Source: Actinomycetes bacterium (GTDB lineage: Bacteria > Actinomycetota > Acidimicrobiia > Acidimicrobiales > Microtrichaceae). From it: a DNA stretch of 6,644 bases. The stretch covers positions 1 through 6,644 of the forward strand of contig JAEVZA010000120.1 in NCBI GenBank assembly GCA_023392475.1, written 5' to 3'. This document shows positions 1-5,972 of this stretch, piece after piece (positions within the stretch are counted from its first letter, which is position 1; each line of letters starts with the position of its first letter). The notes beneath the pieces were generated by a model that searched no databases, was not told the origin of the DNA, and saw nothing but the letters and a program-made list of their open reading frames with translations. The position numbers were made by a program, and so were the translations under genes.

Positions 1-138
1 GACCTGGACACGTCGGCCGCGGTCGCGGCGATCGACGCCGCGGCGGCCGCCGGGCTCGGCGTGTCGGAGGCCGCGGCGCTGCTCGGTGTCGTGACGGACC
101 GGCCCGTCGCGACCCCCGACGACCGACCCCGCGGGTGA
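1..138 (+). CDS. C-terminal fragment of upstream gene, CysS/MshC-like tail
   Basis: Frame 1 is open from the window edge to a TGA at 136-138 and gives the last 45 residues of a protein whose start lies outside the window. The fragment begins DLDTSAAVAAID, continues with an Ala-rich helix and a short LLGVV strand-like end, then a polar Pro/Asp/Arg tail. From memory, a DLDTP-A-AL-A-D helix followed by ALLGV is how cysteinyl-tRNA synthetase-like proteins, including the mycothiol ligase MshC, end in actinobacteria. The match rests on about 30 residues, so the coding call is firm and the identity is tentative. The stop codon lies 47 bases before the plsC start, in the same direction, and sits in the loop of a 5-bp hairpin (131-145, GCGGG/CCCGC). 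Confidence 0.6.
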   Translation, partial: DLDTSAAVAAIDAAAAAGLGVSEAAALLGVVTDRPVATPDDRPRG

Positions 139-149
139 CCCCCGCCGAC

Positions 150-155
150 TAGCAT
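150..155 (+). promoter_or_regulatory. Candidate -10 element of plsC promoter
   Basis: TAGCAT fits the actinobacterial TAnnnT -10 pattern and lies in the 47-base gap before plsC. Transcription would start around 162-164, leaving a leader of roughly 22 bases that contains the ribosome binding site. I see no convincing -35 hexamer at 16-19 bases upstream, so the call rests on the -10 alone. Confidence 0.4.
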
Positions 156-172
156 CCCCGTCGAGGACGTTC

Positions 173-180
173 AGGGAGGG
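173..180 (+). promoter_or_regulatory. Shine-Dalgarno site that fixes the TTG start of plsC
   Basis: AGGGAGGG lies 5 bases before the TTG at 186. This strong purine-rich site at correct spacing is the reason for choosing the TTG over later ATG codons such as M36, which would cut into the acyltransferase fold. Confidence 0.7.
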
Positions 181-185
181 ACGAG

Positions 186-1139
186 TTGGCAGGGCAGCAT
201 CGGGAGCGAGACGCCGGGCAGCTCCAGTCCGTCGCCCGCGCGGTGCTGACGCCCCCGTTCCGGTTCCTCTGGAAGGTCACCACCGAGGGCATGGACCGGG
301 TCCCCGACGCCGGCGGGGCCATCATCGCCCCCAACCACATCTCGGTCCTCGACTCCTTCTTCGTCCCGCTCGTCCTGCCCCGTCGCATCACCTACGTCGG
401 CAAGGCGGAGTACCTGGACGACTGGAAGACCAAGTGGCTCTTCCCGGCGATGGGCATGATCCCGATCGACCGCTCGGGGGGCGACGCCTCGGAGCGGGCG
501 CTCGACGCCGCGGCCCGCTGCCTGGACGCCGGTGAGCTGTTCGGCATCTACCCGGAGGGCACCCGGGCGCGGGACGGCCTGCTCCACAAGGGCCACACCG
601 GCATCGCCCGACTCGCGCTGCGCACCAACAGCCCGATCGTGCCCGTCGGCATCATCGGCACCGACGCCGTGCAGCCCCCCGACGCGAAGGTCCCGGCGCC
701 GTTCCGGCGGGTGCACGTCCGCTTCGGTCGGCCGATCGAGGTGGAGCGCTACCTGGACCGCGCCAACGACCGCCTGGTGCTCCGGCAGATCACCGACGAG
801 GTGATGTACGAGATCCGGAACTTGTCGGGCCAGGAGTACGTGGACACGTACGCCACGAAGCCGTCGAAGCCGGAGCCGTCCGTCGAGCCCGGCGTCGCGC
901 CGGTCATCCCGATGCCGGAGCGGCCCGCGGCGACCGAGGCGCCGGAGCCCGCGGCCACCGGGACCAACGGGTCCTCGGGCCCGGCCGCGCCGGCCCAGAT
1001 CCGCCCGATCGTGGTCGCCTCGGCGGCCGCCGGCCCCACCGAGGTGGCGGTCGAGGCCGACGGCGTGGAGCGGCGGTCGTCCGCCTCGGTGCTGCGGTCC
1101 CGCCCGCTGGACCTGGACCTGGCGCTCGCCGGCGCCTGA
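186..1139 (+). CDS. plsC: PlsC-family 1-acylglycerol-3-phosphate acyltransferase
   Basis: This 317-residue protein belongs to the PlsC (LPLAT) family, which transfers an acyl group to lysophosphatidic acid to make phosphatidic acid at the inner face of the membrane. All four family motifs are present in order: NHxxxxD as NHISVLD (H51 and D56, the catalytic pair), GMIPIDR at 90-96, EGTR at 124-127 (phosphate binding), and IVPVGI at 151-156. The fold ends near residue 222. After it comes a Pro/Ala/Glu-rich, probably disordered tail of about 90 residues ending in DLDLALAGA, which typical PlsC proteins of about 220-250 residues lack. The start is TTG, supported by a strong ribosome binding site. 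There is no obvious long membrane helix, so membrane contact is probably peripheral. The exact acceptor cannot be told from sequence; acyltransferases of other lysolipids share these motifs. Membership of the family is firm, the symbol is by family. Confidence 0.88.
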   Translation: MAGQHRERDAGQLQSVARAVLTPPFRFLWKVTTEGMDRVPDAGGAIIAPNHISVLDSFFVPLVLPRRITYVGKAEYLDDWKTKWLFPAMGMIPIDRSGGDASERALDAAARCLDAGELFGIYPEGTRARDGLLHKGHTGIARLALRTNSPIVPVGIIGTDAVQPPDAKVPAPFRRVHVRFGRPIEVERYLDRANDRLVLRQITDEVMYEIRNLSGQEYVDTYATKPSKPEPSVEPGVAPVIPMPERPAATEAPEPAATGTNGSSGPAAPAQIRPIVVASAAAGPTEVAVEADGVERRSSASVLRSRPLDLDLALAGA

Positions 1140-1144
1140 ACGTC

Positions 1145-1173
1145 GCAACCCCTGCGTCGGCAGCGGGGGCTGC
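1145..1173 (+). terminator. Possible weak hairpin terminator after plsC
   Basis: An imperfect GC hairpin lies just after the plsC stop: CCCC-TGC (1149-1155) can pair with GCA and GGGG (1160-1168) around a GTCG loop, with a two-base bulge, and GCA/TGC can extend it at the base. No T-tract follows. It could attenuate transcription before the lipoprotein gene or simply reflect GC-rich sequence. Confidence 0.25.
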
Positions 1174-1195
1174 CCACGCGGACGAGCCGGGACCT

Positions 1196-1205
1196 GGGAG
1201 AGGGG
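1196..1205 (+). promoter_or_regulatory. Shine-Dalgarno site of the lipoprotein gene
   Basis: GGGAGAGGGG lies 4 bases before the ATG at 1210 and supports that start. I see no TAnnnT -10 element in the 70-base gap after plsC, so this gene may be read through from the plsC promoter. Confidence 0.6.
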
Positions 1206-1209
1206 TTCG

Positions 1210-2583
1210 ATGGCACCGAGGATCCACCGGCGCGCGGCATCCGGTGCCGCGATCGCGGCGCTCGCGCTGCTCGCGGCGACGATCGTCGCCTGCACCGACG
1301 ACGGGATGCACGCCGCACGGGTCACCACGCCGCCCGACCGGGTCGGACGGGCCGCGGTGCAGTCCGGGGCGGATCCGGTCGTCGTGCTGCCCCAGCCGCC
1401 GGTGCGGGGACGGCCGGAGTTCGTCGGGGAGCACGACGAGGATCTCGTGGTCTTCGGCGGCGCGTTGCGCACCCACAGCGGGCTCGACGTCCTGCAGGAC
1501 GCGGTCGCGGTGCTCGACGAGGACACGTTCGCCTGGACGGTGCTGCCCGGCCCGCCGTTCGACCACCCGACGGCGGATCCGGCCGTCGCGATCTCCGGAG
1601 ACGACCTGGTGCTGGTCGGCGCCGACTGCGACCCGTCGCGGCCTGGCATCGGCAGCTCCGGTCCAGCGTGCCGCACCGGCGCGGTCCGGTCGGCACGGCT
1701 CGACCTGGCGACCGGTCGCTGGCAGCGGCTGCCGAACCCGCCGGGCGCGGGCTCGGGTGACATCGTGCAGGCGTGGTCGGCGAGCGGCGGCGTCCTCGTC
1801 GCGGTGACGCGTGCGATCCCGGTCGGCGTCCCCGGTGCGCCGCCGGTCACGATCCCGGCTGGCGCGATCCAGCCCGACCGCACGCAGGTCGGTTGGTCGT
1901 ACCTCCCCGACGGAGCGGCTGCCTGGGAGTCCGTCCCCCCTGCGCCCATCCGGGCGACCATCCGGTGCGGCGCGCAGCGGACGGTGGCCGTCATCGCGGT
2001 CGACAGCACGTGGGACGGGGTGACGTGGTCGCCGGCCAGCGCCGGCGGCGGCTCCCCCTCCCAGTCGTACGGGCGCGTGCGGGCGACGTTCTTCGATGGT
2101 GCGACGCGCACGTGGACAGCGCCCTCGGCCCCGGCGGTGGAGCACGCCACCGGTGCGGTGGGGGGCGGGTGCGTGCCCGGCGGCGTGGTCTGGGCCGCTG
2201 CGGCCGGCGTCTGGTGGGCGTCGAACGGCGTCGTGCAGCCCACGGACGACCAGGCCGTCTGGGTGCTGCGGCAGGGCTCGGCGGACTGGGAGCGTCACCC
2301 GTGGGATCCGCCACCTGCCGACCCGGGGGACCCGGGCGGTTCGGCGGCGATCGGGCCGTTCATCCTCTCGGCGGTGCCGTTGCCGGTCGTCCTGGACCCG
2401 ACCGGCGTCGTGTTCGAGTCGCCCGATCGCCAGCACGCCGTGACGTGGGACCTCGCGTCGGGTCGGTGGGACCACTTCCCTGCGGACCAGGTGCAGCCCG
2501 ACGCCCTGGTTGACGCGGCGGTGCTCGGCCGCACGGTGGCTGCGCGGTTCGAGGCCCCGTACCTGGTGGCCGTCGCCCGCTGA
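1210..2583 (+). CDS. Predicted kelch-like beta-propeller lipoprotein, function unknown
   Basis: The 457-residue product starts with a basic N-terminus (MAPRIHRR), a hydrophobic segment at about 11-27 and IVAC ending at C28, which fits a lipobox for export and lipid attachment. The mature part shows degenerate kelch-like units: VFGG at 81-84 followed by LDEDTFAWTVLP near 102-113, LDLATGRWQRLP at 164-175, AWESVP near 239-244, FFDGATRTWTA at 294-304, WERHP at 360-364 and WDLASGRWDHFP at 413-424. These hydrophobic-x-G-x-W-x-P repeats suggest a propeller of about six blades on the outer face of the membrane. Four other cysteines (140, 154, 253, 321) could form two disulfides, consistent with export. 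I recognise no catalytic motif; ligand or protein binding is the usual role of such folds. The gene lies 70 bases after plsC and 63 bases before thrS, on the same strand. The start is set by the ribosome binding site at 1196-1205. Confidence 0.75.
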   Translation: MAPRIHRRAASGAAIAALALLAATIVACTDDGMHAARVTTPPDRVGRAAVQSGADPVVVLPQPPVRGRPEFVGEHDEDLVVFGGALRTHSGLDVLQDAVAVLDEDTFAWTVLPGPPFDHPTADPAVAISGDDLVLVGADCDPSRPGIGSSGPACRTGAVRSARLDLATGRWQRLPNPPGAGSGDIVQAWSASGGVLVAVTRAIPVGVPGAPPVTIPAGAIQPDRTQVGWSYLPDGAAAWESVPPAPIRATIRCGAQRTVAVIAVDSTWDGVTWSPASAGGGSPSQSYGRVRATFFDGATRTWTAPSAPAVEHATGAVGGGCVPGGVVWAAAAGVWWASNGVVQPTDDQAVWVLRQGSADWERHPWDPPPADPGDPGGSAAIGPFILSAVPLPVVLDPTGVVFESPDRQHAVTWDLASGRWDHFPADQVQPDALVDAAVLGRTVAARFEAPYLVAVAR

Positions 2584-2600
2584 CGCGGTGCGGTGCGGCG

Positions 2601-2613
2601 CGAACCCGGTTCG
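2601..2613. promoter_or_regulatory. 13-bp palindrome over the thrS promoter, candidate operator
   Basis: CGAACC-C-GGTTCG is a perfect inverted repeat with one central base, placed 33 bases before the thrS ATG and overlapping the candidate -35 (2610-2615). The centre is too tight for a good RNA loop, so protein binding to DNA is the more natural reading. A longer arm pair, CGCGGT (2584-2589) and ACCGCG (2616-2621), encloses it, so it could also be part of a terminator for the lipoprotein gene. Confidence 0.35.
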
Positions 2614-2639
2614 GGACCGCGCAGGGGCGCCGGTAGCCT
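2610..2639 (+). promoter_or_regulatory. Candidate leaderless promoter of thrS
   Basis: TAGCCT at 2634-2639 fits the TAnnnT -10 pattern and lies exactly 7 bases before the A of the thrS ATG at 2647, so the first transcribed base would be the start codon itself. A weak -35 candidate, TTCGGG at 2610-2615, sits 18 bases upstream. There is no Shine-Dalgarno sequence before this ATG, which is what a leaderless mRNA would show. Confidence 0.6.
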
Positions 2640-2646
2640 GCGAGCC

Positions 2647-4641
2647 ATGCCCGACATCGCCATCACGCTGCCCGACGGTTCCGAGCGCACCCTCCCCGAG
2701 GGCGCGACCGGCACCGACCTGGCGGCGTCGATCGGCAAGCGGCTGGCCAAGGACGCGCTGGTCGTGGAGGTGGACGGCGAGCCCACCGACCTCGCCGCGC
2801 CGCTGCACGACGGCGACCGCGTCCGCATCGTCACCGTGAAGGACGACGCGGCGCTCGAGCACCTCCGCCACTCGACGGCCCACGTGCTCGCCCAGGCCGT
2901 GCTCGAGCTCTGGCCCGGCGCCACCTTCGCCGGCGGGCCGGCGATCGAGGACGGCTTCTACTACGACTTCGAGCTGCCGGGCGGGGCCACGTTCTCCGAC
3001 GACGACCTCGAGCGGATCGACGCCAGGATGCGCGAGATCATCGCCGCCGACCAGCCGTTCGAGCGCTTCGAGCTGCCGGTCGAGGAGGGCCGCGAGCTCA
3101 TGGCGGCGCACCCCTACAAGCGGACGTTCATGGACCTCGCGGCGTCGGCGGGGGCCGGCGACGCGGTGTCCGACGAGCTCGCCGCGGACGTCGTCGGCGG
3201 TTCGACGATCAGCTTCTACCGGAACACGCCGGAGTTCGTGGACATGTGCCGGGGCCCGCACGTCCCGTCGACGGGTCGCCTCGGGCACTTCAAGCTCATG
3301 CGCGTCGCCGGCGCGTACTTCCGCGGCGACGAGCACAACCCGATGCTGCAGCGCATCTACGGCACGGCGTGGGCGTCGAAGGCGGACCTCGCCGACCACC
3401 TGCACCGACTCGAGGAGGCGCAGAAGCGCGACCACCGGAAGCTGGGCCTCGAGCTGGACCTGTTCAGCTTCCCCGACGAGGTCGGCTCCGGCCTCGCCGT
3501 GTTCCACCCGAAGGGCGGCATCATCCGCCGCCTGATGGAGGACTACTCCCGCGAGCGCCACGAGCAGGCCGGCTACGACTTCGTGTACTCGCCGCACATC
3601 ACGAAGGGCGAGCTGTTCCAGACCTCGGGGCACCTCGAGTGGTACGCGGACGGGATGTACCCGCCGATGGAGCTGGACCCCGGCGCCGGCGGATCGGGCA
3701 CCGAGTACTACCTCAAGCCCATGAACTGCCCGTTCCACATCCTCATCTACCGGTCGCGCACGCGCTCGTACCGGGACCTGCCGCTGCGGATGTTCGAGTT
3801 CGGGACCGTCTACCGCTACGAGAAGTCGGGCGTCGTCCACGGCCTGACGCGCGCCCGCGGCTTCGCCCAGGACGACGCGCACATCTTCACCACGAAGGAG
3901 GAGATGGGGAACGAGATCTCGTCGCTCCTCGACTTCGTGCTGGACCTGCTGCGCGACTACGGGCTCGACGACTTCTACCTGGAGCTGTCGACCAAGCCCG
4001 AGGAGAAGTCGATCGGCTCCGACGAGGAGTGGGACGAGGCCACCGAGGCCCTGCGGGTCGCAGCATCGGGCAAGGACCTCGAGCTCGTCCTCGATCCCGG
4101 CGGCGGCGCGTTCTACGCCCCGAAGATCTCGGTGCAGGCGCGGGACGCCATCGGGCGTTCGTGGCAGATGTCGACGATCCAGGTCGACCTCATGCTCCCG
4201 CAGCGCTTCGACCTCAGCTACATCGGCGCGGACGGCGAGAAGCACCGGCCGGTGATGATCCACCGTGCGCTGTTCGGGTCCGTCGAGCGGTTCTTCGCCG
4301 TGCTGCTCGAGCACTACGCCGGCGCGTTCCCCGCGTGGCTCGCACCCGTGCAGGCCAAGGTCCTGCCCGTGGCCGACGCGCACGCCGAGTACGCCCACGA
4401 CGTGGCGGCCGAGCTCAAGGGCCACGGGTTCCGGACGGAGGTCGTCGCGGCCGACGAGACGCTCGGCAACCGCATCCGCCGAGCGAAGGGCGAGAAGGTG
4501 CCGTACGTGCTGGTGGTGGGCGACGACGACGTGGCCCACCGCACGGTCGGGGTGAACCCGCGCGGCGGCGAGGTGGAGCGCGACGTCACGGTCGGCTCGT
4601 TCGTGCAGCGGCTCGGCGCCGACGTCGCCTCCAAGAAGTAG
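2647..4641 (+). CDS. thrS: Threonyl-tRNA synthetase (class II)
   Basis: This 664-residue enzyme charges tRNA-Thr with threonine in the cytoplasm. The order is standard: a TGS domain at about 1-64, the editing domain with HxxxH (H75, H79) and CRGPH (C201, H205), the class II catalytic core at about 270-550, and the anticodon-binding domain at about 565-660. The three zinc ligands that select threonine are visible: C361 in NCPFH, H412 in DDAHIF and H539 in IHRALFGSVERF, the last within class II motif 3. Motif 2 lies around R390 (VYRYEKSGVVHG). The editing site that removes mischarged serine is therefore intact, and the length is normal. An in-frame GTG at 2593 would add 18 residues, but the ATG at 2647 matches the family N-terminus (MPDIAITLPDG) and sits 7 bases after a -10 element, so I chose it. 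The HIT gene follows after 4 bases. No T-box fits in the short upstream gap. Confidence 0.97.
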   Translation: MPDIAITLPDGSERTLPEGATGTDLAASIGKRLAKDALVVEVDGEPTDLAAPLHDGDRVRIVTVKDDAALEHLRHSTAHVLAQAVLELWPGATFAGGPAIEDGFYYDFELPGGATFSDDDLERIDARMREIIAADQPFERFELPVEEGRELMAAHPYKRTFMDLAASAGAGDAVSDELAADVVGGSTISFYRNTPEFVDMCRGPHVPSTGRLGHFKLMRVAGAYFRGDEHNPMLQRIYGTAWASKADLADHLHRLEEAQKRDHRKLGLELDLFSFPDEVGSGLAVFHPKGGIIRRLMEDYSRERHEQAGYDFVYSPHITKGELFQTSGHLEWYADGMYPPMELDPGAGGSGTEYYLKPMNCPFHILIYRSRTRSYRDLPLRMFEFGTVYRYEKSGVVHGLTRARGFAQDDAHIFTTKEEMGNEISSLLDFVLDLLRDYGLDDFYLELSTKPEEKSIGSDEEWDEATEALRVAASGKDLELVLDPGGGAFYAPKISVQARDAIGRSWQMSTIQVDLMLPQRFDLSYIGADGEKHRPVMIHRALFGSVERFFAVLLEHYAGAFPAWLAPVQAKVLPVADAHAEYAHDVAAELKGHGFRTEVVAADETLGNRIRRAKGEKVPYVLVVGDDDVAHRTVGVNPRGGEVERDVTVGSFVQRLGADVASKK

Positions 4642-4645
4642 TCGC

Positions 4646-5176
4646 GTGCCGCTCGACCACCTGTGGGCCACGTGGCGGTCCGCATACGTCCAAGGGGTGA
4701 CCGACAGCCGGACGCTCGTGCCGGAGGGCGAGCCCGACGACGGCCGCTCGCTGTTCGAGCGCATCCTCGAGGCCGACGGCACGGACGACGAGAAGCAGAT
4801 CGTCCTCCGGGGCGACCGCTGCTTCGTCATGCTCAACCGCTTCCCGTACACGTCGGGCCACCTGATGGTGCTGCCGAACCGCGCCGTCCCGGGCCTCGAG
4901 GACCTCGACGACGAGGAGCACGCCGAGCTCTGGGGCCTCGTCCGCGACTCGGTCGTGGCCGTGCGGTCGGGGCTGGGGAGCGAGGCGGTGAACGTCGGGG
5001 TGAACCTCGGGACCGCCGCCGGCGGCTCGCAGGCCGACCACCTGCACGTGCACTGCGTTCCCCGCTGGACGGGCGACGCCAACTTCATGGGCGTCGCCGC
5101 GGAGACGCGGGTGCTGCCCGTGTCGCTCGACGAGGCCCGTGACCGCATCCGGGCGGCCTGGCCGGACCGGGCCTGA
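4646..5176 (+). CDS. HIT-family protein, Ap4A phosphorylase-like
   Basis: The 176-residue product carries the histidine triad HLHVHCV at 132-138; the middle histidine, H134, is the expected nucleophile for nucleotidyl transfer. The upstream NRFPYTSGHLMVLP (64-77) and VNLGTAAGGSQADHLHVH regions match, from memory, Mycobacterium Rv2613c, described as a diadenosine tetraphosphate phosphorylase. It would cleave Ap4A, a by-product of aminoacyl-tRNA synthetases, which fits its place behind thrS. The start is a GTG 4 bases after the thrS stop with no strong ribosome binding site, suggesting translational coupling. I kept this start rather than the in-frame GTG at 4697 because LDHLWATWRSAY near the N-terminus matches the LWTPYRMNY segment of the mycobacterial protein. 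An insertion of charged residues at 27-50 is ordinary for this branch. Family is firm; phosphorylase rather than hydrolase activity is inferred. Confidence 0.9.
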   Translation: MPLDHLWATWRSAYVQGVTDSRTLVPEGEPDDGRSLFERILEADGTDDEKQIVLRGDRCFVMLNRFPYTSGHLMVLPNRAVPGLEDLDDEEHAELWGLVRDSVVAVRSGLGSEAVNVGVNLGTAAGGSQADHLHVHCVPRWTGDANFMGVAAETRVLPVSLDEARDRIRAAWPDRA

Positions 5177-5187
5177 CGCCGGGTCCG
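5163..5187 (+). terminator. Hairpin around the HIT gene stop codon, possible terminator
   Basis: CGGACC (5163-5168) pairs with GGTCCG (5182-5187), and inside it GGC (5170-5172) pairs with GCC (5178-5180) across a single G-G mismatch, leaving the loop CTGAC that contains the stop codon. There is no T-tract, so it would be a hairpin of the U-poor kind seen in actinobacteria. It could end or reduce thrS-HIT transcription before the next promoter. Confidence 0.4.
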
Positions 5188-5229
5188 TGACGTCGGTCCC
5201 GCGCTTCGTGGGTCGACGGGGCGGGGGAG

Positions 5230-5235
5230 TACCGT
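5230..5235 (+). promoter_or_regulatory. Candidate -10 of a leaderless promoter for the membrane-protein gene
   Basis: TACCGT fits TAnnnT and ends 7 bases before the GTG at 5243, the same spacing as at thrS. No Shine-Dalgarno sequence sits between it and the start. A -35 is not clear; TTCGTG at 5205-5210 would need a 19-base spacer. Confidence 0.55.
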
Positions 5236-5242
5236 CGTCGGC

Positions 5243-5791
5243 GTGACGGACCCCGAGGACGAGCGAGCGCCGGCAGCGTCCGGCCCGGGCGACGACGAGA
5301 TCGTCGACGAGCTGCCCGAGGACCTGGACCTGTCGGAGTTCGTCGGGCCGTACACGTTCCCGAACAACAACCGCCGCCGCATCCCGGCGACGATCTACCT
5401 CGTGCTCGGCGCCGCGAGCATCGCCGCCTACGCGGGGCTGCGGGACAGCAGCGCGCTGGTCAACACCGGCACCCTCTGGGCGGGCGTCGGGCTGGTGGCG
5501 TTCGGGGCCTACGGGATGATCGCCGGCTGGACCCTGCGGGTGGAGGAGTCGGACGCGCTGGCGACGGCGTCGGCCCAGGTCGGCTTCGCGGTGGGCCACG
5601 CGTCGGCGCAGATGGCCTGGCGGGGCTGGCTGTCGCGGCCGGTGTGGCGGATCCTCTGCTACTCGGCGGAGAACCCGCCGAAGCGGCGGGGGATCGTCCT
5701 CGTCGACGGCGTGTCGGGCGACGTGATCGAGTGGTTCGCCGAGGACAACCCCGAGGACTGGTCGCAGCTCGACGGCTCGCTCACCGCCTGA
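5243..5791 (+). CDS. Two-helix membrane protein of unknown function
   Basis: I do not recognise this 182-residue protein. Residues 1-35 are strongly acidic (repeated D/E, with ELPEDLDLSEF at 23-33), followed by GPYTFPNNNRRRIP. Two hydrophobic helices lie at about 49-66 and 76-96, joined by a short loop, and the positively charged NRRR before the first helix suggests that both ends face the cytoplasm. The soluble C-terminal part (about 97-182) contains WRGWLSRPVWRILCYSAENPP and a likely beta hairpin, GIVLVDGVSGDVIEWF. No catalytic motif is visible. The start is GTG, with no ribosome binding site but a -10 element 7 bases upstream, consistent with leaderless translation. The gene sits between the HIT gene and pgsA, neighbours that are adjacent in mycobacteria, so a role linked to phosphoinositide lipid synthesis is possible but unproven. 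Codon use is GC-rich like the neighbours, with no sign of recent transfer. Confidence 0.8.
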   Translation: MTDPEDERAPAASGPGDDEIVDELPEDLDLSEFVGPYTFPNNNRRRIPATIYLVLGAASIAAYAGLRDSSALVNTGTLWAGVGLVAFGAYGMIAGWTLRVEESDALATASAQVGFAVGHASAQMAWRGWLSRPVWRILCYSAENPPKRRGIVLVDGVSGDVIEWFAEDNPEDWSQLDGSLTA

Positions 5792-5801
5792 GCGCCCGGC
5801 C

Positions 5802-5833
5802 GTCGCCCGGTCCGCCCGGCTCGGTCCGGCGAC
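5802..5833 (+). terminator. Hairpin after the membrane-protein gene, likely terminator
   Basis: GTCGCC (5802-5807) pairs with GGCGAC (5828-5833); inside, GG (5809-5810) pairs with CC (5826-5827) and CCG (5812-5814) with CGG (5822-5824), with one bulged C and one T-T mismatch, around a 7-base loop. It begins 10 bases after the stop codon and precedes a separate promoter, which is where a terminator is expected. No T-tract follows, so efficiency is uncertain. Confidence 0.45.
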
Positions 5834-5889
5834 CCGGCACGCACCCCGGTTCCGCCGATCGGTGCCGTGGCGGGGCGCCCGCGGGCTCC

Positions 5890-5918
5890 TTCACTTCCGT
5901 CCCGATCCGGGGTACGGT
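5890..5918 (+). promoter_or_regulatory. Promoter of pgsA
   Basis: TTCACT at 5890-5895 and TACGGT at 5913-5918 are separated by 17 bases, a good fit to housekeeping sigma-factor spacing. Transcription would start near 5925, giving a leader of about 48 bases. The leader begins with a small imperfect inverted repeat (TGCT/AGCA around AACTCC, near 5920-5933). The rest of the 181-base gap holds only the hairpin at 5802-5833. Confidence 0.6.
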
Positions 5919-5972
5919 GTGCTAACTCCAGCAAGCACCCCGCGTCGGCGCGCGGTGCGAGAACGAGGCCAC

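Noticed and set aside
171..2243. A 690-codon minus-strand open frame over plsC and the lipoprotein gene
   Set aside because: Composition is Pro/Arg/Thr/Ala-rich without domains, and it is antisense to a PlsC gene with all four motifs. It is a GC-driven shadow.
2593..2646. GTG start adding 18 residues to ThrS
   Set aside because: The extension MRREPGSGPRRGAGSLRA does not look like a ThrS N-terminus, and the -10 element TAGCCT lies within it, 7 bases before the ATG.
2584..2646. T-box or other leader RNA control of thrS
   Set aside because: Only 63 bases separate the genes, no T-box sequence is visible, and the mRNA appears leaderless.
3246..4700. A 484-codon plus-strand frame inside thrS
   Set aside because: It overlaps the conserved ThrS core in another frame and encodes an Arg/Pro/Gly-rich product with no family resemblance.
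904..5382. A 1492-codon open frame on the minus strand covering the lipoprotein, thrS and HIT genes
   Set aside because: It runs antisense to four well-supported genes in two different frames, its product is Arg/Val/Leu/Glu-rich with no recognisable domain, and stop codons are rare by chance at this GC content.
5841..5865. Second hairpin (GCACC/GGTGC) in the gap before pgsA
   Set aside because: Only five base pairs around a 15-base loop in GC-rich sequence, with no further pairing of note.
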